The notes: generated by a model from the sequence alone, not told the origin. A stretch of 64,000 bases of DNA from Deltaproteobacteria bacterium (GCA_022711595.1 JAKLET010000004.1:1-64000); one strand, 5' to 3'. Positions 8,272-17,568 are shown, counted from the first letter of the stretch. Made by a program: numbers and translations.

Positions 8272-9798
8272 CTATCTCCTGTGAAGGAATTTTTTGTAAT
8301 AGCTTCCGAAAAATATACCATATATGACGATGGTGAGAAAAGCACTTATGATGAGCGGGACAAAAAGCCCTCCGGGAAGGAGGCGGCGGGCACCTACTAT
8401 GGCCATGGTGAGGATGATCCCGGCGAGCAGTGATTTTATGATGTCCCTCATGGCGCCCCTGGCTATCGAATAGCCGGTCCTGCTCTTCAGGATGGCATAG
8501 AGGAAACAGAAGTTGTAGAGGGAAACGATGGACGTGGCGAGGGCGATCCCGAAGTTCCTGAAGGGGACCATGAGGACGGACGCGATGATGGCGTTCAGGG
8601 CGATCGAGGTGATGCCGATTAGGGCCGGGGTCTTCATGTCGTGCATGGCATTGAACACCCTGACGAATGAGATGGAAAGAGCGTAAAAGATGAGGCCGAT
8701 GCCGTAGCCGAAGAGCGCCCGGTTGGTCATGGCAGTGTCAGCCGGGGTGAATGCGCCCCGTTCGTAGAGGACCTTCACGCAAAGGTCACCTGTTGTACAC
8801 AGAAGTATGGTGGCCGGTATGAGGGTCACGCACATCAGGACGATGGAACTGTCTATGTGCGCCCTGATCCCCTGCAAGTCCCTGTCGTGGAAAAGCTTTG
8901 ATATCTTTGAGAACATGACAGTGTAGACGGGAACGGCGAAAAGACTGAAAGGCAGGATGAATATCCTGAAGGCGTACGAAAGAGATGCCACCTCTCCGTG
9001 GGGCAGGTAGGAGGCAATGACCCTGCCGACAAAGCTGTTGATGGGTACGATCGATGTGGCGATGAGCGCGCCCGTGAAAAGGCTCTGCGCAGTTTTGACG
9101 GAAGGGTGTTTCAGATCGACCGTGAAATGGTACCGGATGCCGTATTTTCTGAGATAGGGGTATTGCATGATGATCTGGGCCAGTGAGCCGGCGCTGACGC
9201 CTATCGCGAGGCTGTAAATACCCAGTTCTTTACCAAGCAGTACAGCCGAGGCGATGAAGAAAAGGTTCCAGAGGATGCCCGACAGCTCTGGCGCGGCGAA
9301 ATGTTCTTTCGCGTTCAGGAATGCCTTCATGACGGAGAGGACCGTATGAAAGGAGATGACGGGTATCATGATGAGGAAAAGATTGTTCGTTATCACCTTT
9401 GCAGGTTCAGTGAAGCCGGGGGCGATCATCCTGACGACGGTGGAACTGAAAACGAAGAACAGGAGTGAAACGAAAAGGGTGAGGATTATGGAGATATTGA
9501 TGAATGTCGAATAGATTCGGGAATATTCCTCTCTTTCATTGAGGTATTTTGTGCATACCGGTATCAGAAAGGCGCTCGTGGCGCCGGAAAAGAAAAGCGT
9601 CTGAATGAGTTCGGGAAAATTGAAGGCAACGATGAAGGCGTCTACAAGGGCAGTGGCGCCGAAGAGGTAAGCCTGAATGGCCTCGCGGATATATCCGAGA
9701 GGCCGGCTGATAAGCGTTATGATGGTGATCACCGAACCCTTTCGGATGATATCCAGGGCAGGGTTCCTGCGGTCTTTATCAGATGCTTTCGGTTCCAA
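8272..9798 (-). CDS. murJ: Lipid II flippase MurJ (MviN family)
   Basis: A 508-residue polytopic inner-membrane protein that flips lipid II for peptidoglycan synthesis. The N-terminal stretch ([18 protein letters not shown], then [10 protein letters not shown] and [10 protein letters not shown]) matches the conserved first helices of MurJ, including the Arg residues of the central cavity. Fourteen hydrophobic segments can be traced, as expected. Its start overlaps the end of the sigma-factor gene by 20 bases, so translation is probably coupled. Length is normal for the family. Confidence 0.93.
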   Translation of the reverse strand: MEPKASDKDRRNPALDIIRKGSVITIITLISRPLGYIREAIQAYLFGATALVDAFIVAFNFPELIQTLFFSGATSAFLIPVCTKYLNEREEYSRIYSTFINISIILTLFVSLLFFVFSSTVVRMIAPGFTEPAKVITNNLFLIMIPVISFHTVLSVMKAFLNAKEHFAAPELSGILWNLFFIASAVLLGKELGIYSLAIGVSAGSLAQIIMQYPYLRKYGIRYHFTVDLKHPSVKTAQSLFTGALIATSIVPINSFVGRVIASYLPHGEVASLSYAFRIFILPFSLFAVPVYTVMFSKISKLFHDRDLQGIRAHIDSSIVLMCVTLIPATILLCTTGDLCVKVLYERGAFTPADTAMTNRALFGYGIGLIFYALSISFVRVFNAMHDMKTPALIGITSIALNAIIASVLMVPFRNFGIALATSIVSLYNFCFLYAILKSRTGYSIARGAMRDIIKSLLAGIILTMAIVGARRLLPGGLFVPLIISAFLTIVIYGIFFGSYYKKFLHRR

Positions 9799-10645
9799 TA
9801 TTTCTTCTCTTGACCGTTTTCCGGAGCTTGTTGAGGGCCTTTTGTTCGATCTGCCTGATGCGCTCGCGGGTCACCCCGAATACCTTTCCAATGGATTCCA
9901 GCGTCTGGAAGTCGCCTCCGTCGAGGCCGAAGCGCATCATGATCACTTTGCGTTCGTCGGTGCCAAGCGTGTCAAGCCAGGAAGCCACTTCTTCAATGCG
10001 CCTTGTGTGCTCAAGGACGGAGAGCGGCTCTTCGTTATCTGGGTTGGGGAGGACCTCTTCGAGGGTGAGCTTGCTTTCCTCGTCGATGTAGCTTTCCAGA
10101 GAGTAGGTCTTTATTGCCATGGTGAAGAGATTTCTGACGAAATCGATGCGGTAGCCGGATTCGCTTGCTATCTCTTCGACAGAAGGCTCCCGTCCCTCCT
10201 TTTCAACGTAGCTGCTGACGATCTTCGATATCCTGTTCACTCTTGACGAGACATGGACGGGCAGCCGTATGGTCCGGGAGTGGTTGGCTATGGAACGTTC
10301 GATGGATTGTTTGATCCACCAGGTGGCGTAGGTGGAGAAACGGCATTCCTTCGCGAGGTCGAATTTTTCCACGGCCTTGATCAGGCCGATGTTGCCTTCT
10401 TCGATGAGATCGAGGAGGGTAAGCCCCTGGTTCACGTATCTGCGGGCTATTTTTACTACAAGACGCAGGTTTGACTCGATCATTTTCCGGCGCGCGTCCG
10501 GATTGCCCTGTTCCACCAGCCGCGCATACATCTTCTCTTCCTCCGCGCTGATAACGGGCAATTTGCGAAGGTCCCTCATATAGAGGCGTTCCACCTGGAT
10601 GTCGTCGTATGGAACAGTTTCCATCGTGCGCCGATCTTCGCTCAT
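9779..10645 (-). CDS. rpoS: RpoS-like group 2 sigma-70 factor
   Basis: A sigma factor of 288 residues that directs RNA polymerase to alternative promoters. It lacks the acidic region 1.1 and has region 1.2 ([20 protein letters not shown]), region 2 ([37 protein letters not shown]), and the region 4.2 helix-turn-helix ([20 protein letters not shown]). Position directly after pcm mirrors the surE-pcm-nlpD-rpoS order of other proteobacteria and is the reason for calling it rpoS rather than another group 2 factor. ATG at 10645 overlaps the pcm stop as ATGA with a GGAG just upstream; an ATG nine bases earlier is the alternative. Confidence 0.88.
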   Translation of the reverse strand: MSEDRRTMETVPYDDIQVERLYMRDLRKLPVISAEEEKMYARLVEQGNPDARRKMIESNLRLVVKIARRYVNQGLTLLDLIEEGNIGLIKAVEKFDLAKECRFSTYATWWIKQSIERSIANHSRTIRLPVHVSSRVNRISKIVSSYVEKEGREPSVEEIASESGYRIDFVRNLFTMAIKTYSLESYIDEESKLTLEEVLPNPDNEEPLSVLEHTRRIEEVASWLDTLGTDERKVIMMRFGLDGGDFQTLESIGKVFGVTRERIRQIEQKALNKLRKTVKRRNIGTESI

Positions 10646-11292
10646 TCTCTCCATCCGTGTTGACCGATGAGTTTCACGAACCTGCAGCCGCCGTAGCTTT
10701 CTTCGGTGAGATCATCATTGTCATTCCTGGTGAAGACGGAGAGGTTCTGGGAAAATTCGTCGCCTATGGGGATGACAAGACGGCCGCCTTTCGCGAGCTG
10801 TTCAAGAAGGGGCTTCGGCGGACGCGGTGATGCGGCGGTGACTATGATACCGTCGTAGGGACTATGCTGTTTCCAGCCGAGCGTGCCGTCGCCGATATTA
10901 ATGATCACGTTGGAGTAGTTGAGCTGGTCGAAGATCTTGCGGGCGCGCTTCGCGATGGAAGGAATGCGTTCGATCGTGTATATCTGGTCTGCCAGCTCTG
11001 CGAGGATGGCGCACTGGTAGCCGGAGCCTGTCCCTATTTCGAGGACCTTCTCGGTGCCTTTCAAATGCAGTGTCTCGCTCATGAGCGCCACTATATAGGG
11101 TTGGGATATGGTCTGTTTCTCTCCTATGGGAAGAGGGTTGTCGTCATAGGCCTGCGGCCGGAGCGCTTCATCGAGGAACAAGTGCCTCGGCACCTTCAGC
11201 ATTGCTTCGATAACGCGTCTGTCTTTGATGCCCCGGGCAACGATCTGCGTGTCAACCATGTATTGGCGTTTACCCTGGTACTGGTTCATCAT
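10642..11292 (-). CDS. pcm: Protein-L-isoaspartate O-methyltransferase
   Basis: A 216-residue cytoplasmic repair enzyme that uses S-adenosylmethionine to methylate isoaspartyl residues in damaged proteins. The SAM-binding motif [18 protein letters not shown], the preceding [12 protein letters not shown] and the DGIIVTAA segment are typical. The start at 11292 is preferred because it overlaps the proC stop as ATGATGA; an in-frame ATG 27 bases upstream would give the longer form. The short overlaps on both sides argue for translational coupling with proC and rpoS. Confidence 0.93.
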   Translation of the reverse strand: MMNQYQGKRQYMVDTQIVARGIKDRRVIEAMLKVPRHLFLDEALRPQAYDDNPLPIGEKQTISQPYIVALMSETLHLKGTEKVLEIGTGSGYQCAILAELADQIYTIERIPSIAKRARKIFDQLNYSNVIINIGDGTLGWKQHSPYDGIIVTAASPRPPKPLLEQLAKGGRLVIPIGDEFSQNLSVFTRNDNDDLTEESYGGCRFVKLIGQHGWRE

Positions 11293-12089
11293 AGGGAGAG
11301 TTCTCTGGACCTCTTGCATGCCTTTTCTATGGCATCGATGACACTGCCCTTGAAGGCCCGGCCTTCAAGCACGGCAAGACCGGCGATGGTGGTCCCGCCC
11401 GGCGAGGTTATCATCTCGCGCATCACCGTGGGATGGACCTGTTCTTCTTCGAGCATGGCAAGAGTTCCCTTGATGACCTGAACGCAGATGGCCCGCGCCT
11501 TGTCTCTGGGCATGCCGATCTTGACCCCGGCGTCTATCATGGCTTCAAGGAAAAGGAGAAAAAAGGCGGGGCTGCTTGCACCCAGCGATGTCACGGCATC
11601 CATCAGATCTTCCCCGACCTCGACAACGAGGCCCATGGAAGAGAACATGTCCACAACAGCCTTCATTTCCTCCCGGGTGACATCTGTGCCTGCAGCTACG
11701 CCGATGACGCCCTCTCCAACCTTAATGGCGATATTGGGCATCACCCTCACGATCTTGACGGGTTTTCCCAGCAGCGAGAGGATGTTCGAAATGGTGACGC
11801 CGGCCATGATGGAGACGATGACCTGTGAGTTGCTTATCGAGGCTGCAATGTCCTGGAGGACCTTTTTCGCGTCCTGGGGTTTCACGGCAATGATGAGGCA
11901 GCCGGAGCCTTTTACGAGGGCGGCGGCCTTCTTCGTATTTTTTACCCCGTAAGTTTTCTCTATGTAAGAGGCCCGTTCCTTTTTTGACTCCGAGAAAACA
12001 ACGCTGTCTTTTTTGAAACCGTTCTTCAAAAGGGCCTTGAGAATGGACTCGCCCATGTTCCCCGCGCCTATTATTCCCACCTGTCCCAT
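11289..12089 (-). CDS. proC: Pyrroline-5-carboxylate reductase
   Basis: A 266-residue NAD(P)H-dependent enzyme catalysing the last step of proline synthesis. It begins with the Rossmann motif [17 protein letters not shown] and ends with the ProC signature region [22 protein letters not shown] lies just before the ATG. It is the first gene of the overlapping proC-pcm-rpoS-murJ-HD operon and is divergent from a secreted protein gene. Confidence 0.95.
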   Translation of the reverse strand: MGQVGIIGAGNMGESILKALLKNGFKKDSVVFSESKKERASYIEKTYGVKNTKKAAALVKGSGCLIIAVKPQDAKKVLQDIAASISNSQVIVSIMAGVTISNILSLLGKPVKIVRVMPNIAIKVGEGVIGVAAGTDVTREEMKAVVDMFSSMGLVVEVGEDLMDAVTSLGASSPAFFLLFLEAMIDAGVKIGMPRDKARAICVQVIKGTLAMLEEEQVHPTVMREMITSPGGTTIAGLAVLEGRAFKGSVIDAIEKACKRSRELSL

Positions 12090-12247
12090 TGAACGCCTCC
12101 TTGTACCTTATAACAGAACGGAGTGTTATTTTAAAGATAAAACTGCGTCAAACCGGCCTGCCGTGGTCCGCAGGGATTGTCTTTAGCAACGGTACCACAG
12201 GGCAATTATCCTTGACAAATCCGCGGGCTTGCAGCATCCTGATTTTT

Positions 12248-12784
12248 ATGGTTGACAGAATGAACGTTACGCACCTCTGGCGGTCGCTGGTCTTTTCGGC
12301 GTTAATTGTATCCTGTGGCAGTACCGCGTTCTGCGATGACTGCAACCCTCTGTTCAGCTGTCAAACCAACAGGGCCGGCAAGTTCATCATGATCTGTGCG
12401 ACAGAACTGCAGGCGGGAAGCAAGTGGTCGAATGTTCAATACCGATACGGTATGGAGGGGAAAGCGCCCGAGTTTGTTTTCCCGGCCAGACCATCGAAGG
12501 GAGTGCCTCCGATGTTCTTTTCGCATATCGCAAGAGGCGATGATTACCGCATTTCAATCAGATTTGAGAACAAAGGCTACATGTACCGGATCTTCTCCAC
12601 CACGGGTGACGACGGTGCGGGTGTCCGCGTCACTGACAGGCAGGGCAGGGTCGTATCGGTTTCGCGATGCATCGAGAGACCGTACATGTTTCCGGACTAT
12701 CTTCGGAGTGCGCTCGCATGTGATCTAAAAAATCCCCATGGCGGGGCTGCGTGCAAAAATGATCCCTACGTGGAGGCGCCATAA
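12248..12784 (+). CDS. Secreted cysteine-containing protein of unknown function
   Basis: I do not recognise this 178-residue protein. The N-terminus (LWRSLVFSALIVSCGSTAFC) is a signal peptide or lipoprotein signal; the mature part carries Cys in CDDCNPLFSC, MICATEL, SRCIERP, LACDL and AACKND, which suggests disulfides. ATG at 12248 or 12260 both give the signal peptide; neither has a strong ribosome binding site. Longer in-frame starts would read into the proC promoter region. It stands alone, divergent from proC. Confidence 0.65.
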   Translation: MVDRMNVTHLWRSLVFSALIVSCGSTAFCDDCNPLFSCQTNRAGKFIMICATELQAGSKWSNVQYRYGMEGKAPEFVFPARPSKGVPPMFFSHIARGDDYRISIRFENKGYMYRIFSTTGDDGAGVRVTDRQGRVVSVSRCIERPYMFPDYLRSALACDLKNPHGGAACKNDPYVEAP

Positions 12785-12849
12785 TGTCTGGAATGACCAA
12801 TAACCAAATTTCACACCTGTCCGGAACACGTTCTTCCACCTCTTTCATT

Positions 12850-13069
12850 ACAATAGCCCGCATAAGCGGGCGAGAGGGGGATGCTCCGCGGACTTTACGT
12901 TCGTGGAGGGGGCGACGCGAGCCCCCTGCACAAAGACGGGGCCGGGGGAGATTTAGGACTCCGTCACAATAGCCCGCATAAGCGGGCGAGAGGGGGAGGC
13001 TCCGCGGACTTTACGTTCGTGGAGGGGGCGACGCGAGCCCCCTGTATAAAGACGGGGCCGGGGGAGATT
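12850..13069. repeat. Two 104-bp direct repeats with internal palindromes
   Basis: Copy 1 spans 12850-12953 and copy 2 spans 12966-13069, separated by 12 bases. They are the same length and differ at about three positions (for example GGATGC versus GGAGGC, and TGCACAAAG versus TGTATAAAG). Each starts with ACAATAGCCCGCATAAGCGG, which holds the palindrome GCCCGC-ATAA-GCGGGC, and has a second hairpin GGGGGC-GACGC-GAGCCCCC. A relative of the first palindrome recurs at 59019-59036. The 413-base gap 12785-13197 contains these repeats, a 9-mer array and no gene that I can support. Confidence 0.93.
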
Positions 13070-13151
13070 CCAGCCTTTCCCGGCTATCTGCTTTACAAGG
13101 AGAACCCCCGGAAACGGACTATTCTGAACAGCAGTGAAATTTTCTACCCGA

Positions 13152-13196
13152 CAAACCAGATAAACCATATGAACCAAAGAAACCGGGTAAACTGTT
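13152..13196. repeat. Right-type 9-mer words next to the smr stop
   Basis: AAACCAGAT AAACCATAT GAACCAAAG AAACCGGGT AAACTGTTT is a run of five degenerate nonamers that ends two bases before the stop codon of the minus-strand Smr gene. Confidence 0.78.
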
Positions 13197-13197
13197 T

Positions 13198-13872
13198 TCA
13201 GCCGATGATGTGAAGGCGTTTCTTTTCCGGTTTGGCCCGAAGCAGGATGTAGGTGGCCCCGGGGCCTCCGTCGGACATGGTGGCATTGGAAAAGGCGGTG
13301 ACCCACCTGCGGTGCATTGCGCGCACGATCCACGTCTTGAGGTAGTCTTTTATAGTGGGGTCCCTTTTTGAGCGCAGACCCCGGCCATGGATAACCTTGA
13401 CGCACCTGAGGCCTTTTTTGACGGCATCGGAGAGGAAATACTCGAAGCTCTCCCTTGCTCCTTCTATGGAGAGCCCGTGGAGGTCCATGACCTTCTGAAC
13501 GGAGAATTCACCCCTGCGGAGCTTTTCCATGATAAGGGGGTTGATGCCCTCAACGTAGCCTTCCATGTATTCCGGGAGGTTGGTCACATTGATGACGCTG
13601 TGATCGGAGAGCGCCTCGAGCAGGAGCTTTTCGGCATCATCGTTCGGACGTCGGGGTGCGGCGCGGCCCCCTTTTTTTTCCGGCATCCTTTTTTCACGCC
13701 GGCTGATCACCCGAACGCCTTCCATGGCCTGGTTCAACAGGCTTTCGTCATCCACGGCGCCGCTTTGCTTCTCCTCTTTGCGCACACCTTCCTTTTTCAG
13801 TTCGATACTGTGTTCTTCAAGGAACCTGGACAGATCGGAGAAGGGCCTGTTGATGTGTTCTTTTTCATCCAT
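13198..13872 (-). CDS. Smr/MutS2 C-terminal-domain protein
   Basis: A 224-residue cytoplasmic protein. The C-terminal half is an Smr domain, with MDLHGLSIEGA near residue 127 and KVIHGRGLRSK near 157, the two motifs that define the fold and its proposed DNA/RNA nicking activity. The N-terminal 110 residues are charged and low-complexity. A GGPGATYILL segment near the end matches the usual Smr finish. It overlaps nothing but follows a small membrane protein gene by 13 bases, so they are likely cotranscribed. Confidence 0.88.
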   Translation of the reverse strand: MDEKEHINRPFSDLSRFLEEHSIELKKEGVRKEEKQSGAVDDESLLNQAMEGVRVISRREKRMPEKKGGRAAPRRPNDDAEKLLLEALSDHSVINVTNLPEYMEGYVEGINPLIMEKLRRGEFSVQKVMDLHGLSIEGARESFEYFLSDAVKKGLRCVKVIHGRGLRSKRDPTIKDYLKTWIVRAMHRRWVTAFSNATMSDGGPGATYILLRAKPEKKRLHIIG

Positions 13873-13885
13873 GGGCTATACACCT

Positions 13886-14263
13886 TCAGGGAAGCTCCAT
13901 GTCGGTCACCGTTATGGTGTATGTCTGAGAGGCCTCCTGGAAGTCGACGAGCTTCACGTCGAAGGAGCCTTTTTCACCTGCCTCAACGGCGATCACATCG
14001 GAATAGGAGGCAAGGGGCTCCTGCTTTTCGTCGAACAGCGTCACCATGATGCTCAGAAGAGCCTCTTCCTGCCTTTCATTGACCAGCCAGCCGGATATCT
14101 TCGCCCAGAAAGGGAGCGCGAGCAGACCGCAGCAAGGCATGAGGGAAAGAAGGAAAACGTGTCCCTCGAACGTGATGCCGTCAATGCAGTCGATGCCTCT
14201 GCATCGCAGTTCTTTTTGGTCCTGCGGGGAGATGCAGCCGATCATGGCCTTTGTCGTCGTCAT
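13886..14263 (-). CDS. Small membrane-anchored protein with an FxLYD-like tail
   Basis: About 125 residues: a short N-terminal part with Cys (IGCISP, RCRGIDCID), one hydrophobic segment (HVFLLSLMPCCGLLALPFW), and a C-terminal region (VTLFDEKQEPLASYSD, then EAGEKGSFDVKL) that resembles an FxLYD beta-sandwich. ATG at 14263 has AAAAGGA at good spacing; starts up to 36 bases earlier exist. Function unknown; likely cotranscribed with the Smr gene. Confidence 0.6.
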   Translation of the reverse strand: MTTTKAMIGCISPQDQKELRCRGIDCIDGITFEGHVFLLSLMPCCGLLALPFWAKISGWLVNERQEEALLSIMVTLFDEKQEPLASYSDVIAVEAGEKGSFDVKLVDFQEASQTYTITVTDMELP

Positions 14264-14350
14264 ATGGTCGTCCTTTTCATAGCTCTTCATATTTACCACA
14301 GGAGAAGAACTTTTGACAACAACCGGTATTTATAATAGATTAGAACGATC

Positions 14351-14836
14351 ATGCAATGGCTGGCGTATCTTGTTGATTACGGCATCATAGGGCTGCTTGC
14401 CGTGATGTCCTTCATTTCCCTCGCTGTCTTTATCGAGAGGTTTTTGTTCTTCAGGCGCCTTGACGTATCAGATTACCGCGATGACCGGAGAATACTTGAG
14501 ATAGATATAACAAAAAGGATATCCGTTATCGCCACCATAGGCAGCAATGCCCCTTATGTGGGGCTTCTCGGCACCGTGCTCGGCATTATGCTCACCTTTT
14601 CAACCATTGGAAGCCAGGGGTACGTGGACGCGACAGGCGTCATGTTCGGCCTGGCGCTGGCCCTCAAGGCGACGGCGATCGGTCTTGTCGTTGCCATACC
14701 ATCCATCGTTTTTCATAATTATCTTGTGAGGAAGGTCAAGGTGGCTCTTCTCAAGTGGGATGCCGTCCATACCATACCGCCTCCAGGTACATTATCCTCA
14801 AGGGGATATCCGGGCGGCGGAGAGAAAGCGACATAG
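14351..14836 (+). CDS. exbB: ExbB/TolQ/MotA-family proton channel subunit
   Basis: A 161-residue inner-membrane protein that, with ExbD, uses the proton gradient to energise TonB. Three membrane segments are visible (IIGLLAVMSFISLAVFIERF; YVGLLGTVLGIMLTFSTIG; FGLALALKATAIGLVVAIPS), with the family motif GLLGTVxG. It is short, as in the TonB-type two-helix-extended ExbB variants. It opens the exbB-exbD-tonB set; no TonB-dependent receptor lies nearby, so the transported ligand is unknown. Confidence 0.9.
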   Translation: MQWLAYLVDYGIIGLLAVMSFISLAVFIERFLFFRRLDVSDYRDDRRILEIDITKRISVIATIGSNAPYVGLLGTVLGIMLTFSTIGSQGYVDATGVMFGLALALKATAIGLVVAIPSIVFHNYLVRKVKVALLKWDAVHTIPPPGTLSSRGYPGGGEKAT

Positions 14837-14838
14837 AC

Positions 14839-15228
14839 ATGCAAATGGAAGAGAAAGAGTTTGACTATATAAACATGGTCCCTTTTATCGATGTCATGCT
14901 CGTCCTGCTAGTCATCGTGCTCATGACGGGAACTTTTGTTGCCACCGGCATCATCCCCGTCGAACTGCCGAGGGCGGCAGGGGCCCATGAAAAGGCCATG
15001 AAAACGGGGATCATAGATATCGATAAGAACGGCGTCATTTATTACCAGAGCAGGCGGGTAGGGCCTTCCGGCCTTAAAGGGGCCATAGCCGGCATACCCC
15101 GCGAGACCCCTTTTCTCATAAGGGCAGACCGCGATATAAACCTCCAGCGATTTGTCGAGGTGCTGGATACGGTTAAATCCATGGGGTTCAAAAAAGTAAG
15201 TCTCCAGACGGAGGACGGCAGACAATGA
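14839..15228 (+). CDS. exbD: ExbD/TolR-family biopolymer transport protein
   Basis: A 129-residue protein with one N-terminal membrane helix (MVPFIDVMLVLLVIVLMTG) containing the essential Asp of the FIDVxLVLLV motif, followed by a periplasmic domain. Start at 14839 is two bases after the exbB stop; longer in-frame starts overlap exbB and would add non-homologous sequence. The stop overlaps the tonB ATG as ATGA. Confidence 0.92.
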   Translation: MQMEEKEFDYINMVPFIDVMLVLLVIVLMTGTFVATGIIPVELPRAAGAHEKAMKTGIIDIDKNGVIYYQSRRVGPSGLKGAIAGIPRETPFLIRADRDINLQRFVEVLDTVKSMGFKKVSLQTEDGRQ

Positions 15229-15962
15229 GGGCCCACTTCACCTCATGCACCATCTCTCTGGCGGTCCACCTCGTCATCGTGGGCGCGTTCCTGTCTGTTC
15301 CTCTGCACAGTATTGTAAGACAAAAGAGCATTGCCCTTGATTTCAGCATTGTCAACGGGCACGAAGGCGGGAAAGGAAACCTTTCCGGAGGTCCTGAGAA
15401 GAAAATACCCGAAGATGCAAGGCGCGTCGAAAACGGTCACGCGTCAGCGATTGAAAAAAAGACCGCCGTGGCCGCGAAGCATGACGACGCAAGCACGGGC
15501 CGGCCGATCGCCGGGGAAGTCGCCCGGTACGCAAAGAAGACGACAACAGGCATTGACCAGGCAGGCCAGGTGAGCGTTGCGGAAGAGCGCCAGGCGGCCG
15601 GGGTGCCGGCTTCGGGTACATTGGATACAGGAGCGGCAGGCCAGGGCGGCAAGGGAGTTAAAACACTCAATTATGCAGGCCCGGGCGGTGTCGATGAAAG
15701 GAATTTTTCCTTTATCCGCGACAGGATCATACAGAACATCATCTATCCGGAGCGGGCAAGAAGGATGGGCTGGGAAGGAAGGGTGACCCTTTCCTTCACC
15801 GTCAATGAGAATGGCTCGATCGGCGATATAAAGATCATCAACAGCTCCGGCTTCCCGGTTCTCGACGAAAACGCAAGGGATGCCGTAGCGAAGACAAATT
15901 TCAAAAGAAAGGTGCCCGTCCGGCTTGTCGTTCTCCTGCCGGTGGAATACAGGCTCAGATAG
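15225..15962 (+). CDS. tonB: TonB energy-transducing protein
   Basis: A 245-residue periplasm-spanning protein: an N-terminal membrane anchor (TISLAVHLVIVGAFLSVPL, with the conserved His), a long charged and Ala/Gly-rich linker (about residues 40-150, not notably Pro-rich), and a C-terminal TonB domain (IYPERARRMGWEGRVTLSFT, NGSIGDIKIINSSGFPVLDE). It couples ExbBD to outer-membrane receptors. It overlaps exbD by four bases. Confidence 0.92.
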   Translation: MRAHFTSCTISLAVHLVIVGAFLSVPLHSIVRQKSIALDFSIVNGHEGGKGNLSGGPEKKIPEDARRVENGHASAIEKKTAVAAKHDDASTGRPIAGEVARYAKKTTTGIDQAGQVSVAEERQAAGVPASGTLDTGAAGQGGKGVKTLNYAGPGGVDERNFSFIRDRIIQNIIYPERARRMGWEGRVTLSFTVNENGSIGDIKIINSSGFPVLDENARDAVAKTNFKRKVPVRLVVLLPVEYRLR

Positions 15963-16027
15963 CGTGCGGTGAATGCACAGAAACAACCGTGTTTTTCCCT
16001 GCCGCAGGACGGACAAGGTGTGAATAC

Positions 16028-16789
16028 ATGAAGCTAATAGAAGAAAATCAGTTGATACTTATCATCTGCCGAGGCAGAAAGTACTTAAAAAGGATAACCC
16101 CCGATCAATCATTTCACGGTAAAGGGGGTATGCTCCGCTACTGTGATCTCATCGGAAAGCCCTACGGAATAAGGATCGGGGAATACGATATTTTCGAACC
16201 CACGATGGAAGACATCGTGATGTACGCCCTTAAAAGGGAAACACAGATCGTTTTTCCCAAGGAGAGCTTCTATATAGCCTTCCACCTGAGCCTGAAAAAG
16301 GGGTCAAAAGTCCTTGAGGTGGGCACTGGCAGCGCTGCAACGACATATATTTTTTCTCATGCCGTAGGGCCGGAGGGCCTTGTTGTTTCCTACGAACAGG
16401 AGGAAAGACATTTCCGGAACGCCAAACGCAACATTGAGCGCTTTGGCGAATGGGACAACGTGGAGCTTCACAACGAAGAATTTACCGGATGTGCCGTGGA
16501 TGATTTTGATGCTGCCTTTATCGATGTCCGCGAGCCGTGGACGGTCCTTGAAAAGGTAAGGGGCCATCTGAAGGGGAGCGCGCCCATCGGCATGATCGTG
16601 CCCACCGCGAACCAGATATCGGAGGTCCTGAAAGAACTTGAAACAGGTTACGGAGACACCGAAGTGCTGGAGATACTCATAAGGAAATACAAGACCGTCG
16701 CCGAGCGCGTGCGCCCCAACGACCGCATGATCGCCCACACGGGCTATCTCGTCTTCACAAGGAAGCTGGAAACAGTTTCAACCGCTTGA
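16028..16789 (+). CDS. trmI: tRNA (adenine-N1)-methyltransferase, TrmI family
   Basis: A 253-residue enzyme, expected to make m1A58 in the T-loop of tRNA. The order is typical: an N-terminal small beta domain, HGKGGMLRYCDLIGKPYG, then a SAM-binding fold (VLEVGTGSAATTYIF) and DAAFIDVREPW. ATG at 16028 has AAGGTG upstream. Its last codons (TCA ACC GCT TGA) are read from the first words of the following 9-mer array, so the repeat supplies the stop codon. Confidence 0.88.
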   Translation: MKLIEENQLILIICRGRKYLKRITPDQSFHGKGGMLRYCDLIGKPYGIRIGEYDIFEPTMEDIVMYALKRETQIVFPKESFYIAFHLSLKKGSKVLEVGTGSAATTYIFSHAVGPEGLVVSYEQEERHFRNAKRNIERFGEWDNVELHNEEFTGCAVDDFDAAFIDVREPWTVLEKVRGHLKGSAPIGMIVPTANQISEVLKELETGYGDTEVLEILIRKYKTVAERVRPNDRMIAHTGYLVFTRKLETVSTA

Positions 16790-16917
16790 ACAGCTTGAGC
16801 CGCTTAAGCGTCATAAACAAAAAAATACTCATCTTTTGAAGCATTAGAGAACAGTTTTCAGAGAATATGTTTTGAACGCTCAAGCTGTTCAAACGGCTCA
16901 AACTGTTCAAGCTGTCT
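16774..16917. repeat. Inverted arms of 9-mer words (TTGAACNGC / GCTCAAGNN) between convergent genes
   Basis: The left arm is TTCAACCGC TTGAACAGC TTGAGCCGC TTAAGCGTC, beginning inside the 3' end of trmI. The right arm (about 16873-16917) is GCTCAAGCT GTTCAAACG GCTCAAACT GTTCAAGCT and ends at the stop codon of the minus-strand LOG gene (16918). The arms can pair in several registers, with an AT-rich loop of about 60 bases. Confidence 0.88.
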
Positions 16918-17568
16918 CTAAAGGATCACGAATTTCTTGACGTAGTCCGCGATCTCCTGCGGGTCGTCCATGATCTTGAAGATGTCCAGGTCTTCCTTGA
17001 GGATCTTGCCGTCAGCCAGCATCTTTTCCTTCATCCATTCGATGAGCCCCTTCCAGTATGAGGAATCGACGAGAATGACCGGGAAAGGCCTCATCTTCCT
17101 TGTCTGGATGAGCGTGACGGCCTCAAAGAACTCATCGAGGGTGCCGAAACCCCCGGGCATGACGATATAGGCCATGGCGTACTTGAGGAACATGACCTTG
17201 CGTACGAAGAAATAGTGGTAGCTCAGTTTCATGTTTGAGTACGTATTCGGTTTTTGTTCAAAGGGAAGCTCGATGTTTATGCCCACGGATTTTACCCCGG
17301 CTTCCTTTGCGCCCCTGTTCGCGGCCTCCATGACGCCGCCCCCGCCGCCGGTTATGATGTTAAAGCCGTACTTGCCAAGCAGTTTGGCCAGCGTGTAGGT
17401 CCTCTGGTAAAGCTCGTCATCCTTCTTGCAGCGGGCGCTTCCGAAAACGGTGATGGCGGGGCTTATATCGTTCAGGTTCTCGAATCCCTCGATGAATTCC
17501 GCCATGATGTGGAATAACCTCCATGATTCCTTGAGGTTCATGTCGTCTATGATGTATTGTCTCTCCAT
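16918..17568 (-). CDS. LOG-family (TIGR00730) nucleoside-5'-monophosphate phosphoribohydrolase-like protein
   Basis: A 216-residue Rossmann-fold protein. GGGGGVMEAANRGAKEAG and MPGGFGTLDEFFEAVTLIQ are the two hallmark motifs of the LOG family, often misnamed lysine decarboxylases. Members release bases from nucleoside monophosphates, including cytokinin-type ones. It is slightly longer than the shortest LOG proteins. Divergent from the DUF72 gene. Confidence 0.9.
   Translation of the reverse strand: MERQYIIDDMNLKESWRLFHIMAEFIEGFENLNDISPAITVFGSARCKKDDELYQRTYTLAKLLGKYGFNIITGGGGGVMEAANRGAKEAGVKSVGINIELPFEQKPNTYSNMKLSYHYFFVRKVMFLKYAMAYIVMPGGFGTLDEFFEAVTLIQTRKMRPFPVILVDSSYWKGLIEWMKEKMLADGKILKEDLDIFKIMDDPQEIADYVKKFVIL

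Noticed and set aside
12785-13197. Insertion sequence around the 104-bp repeats.
   Set aside because: No transposase frame, no terminal inverted repeats enclosing the pair and no evident target duplication.
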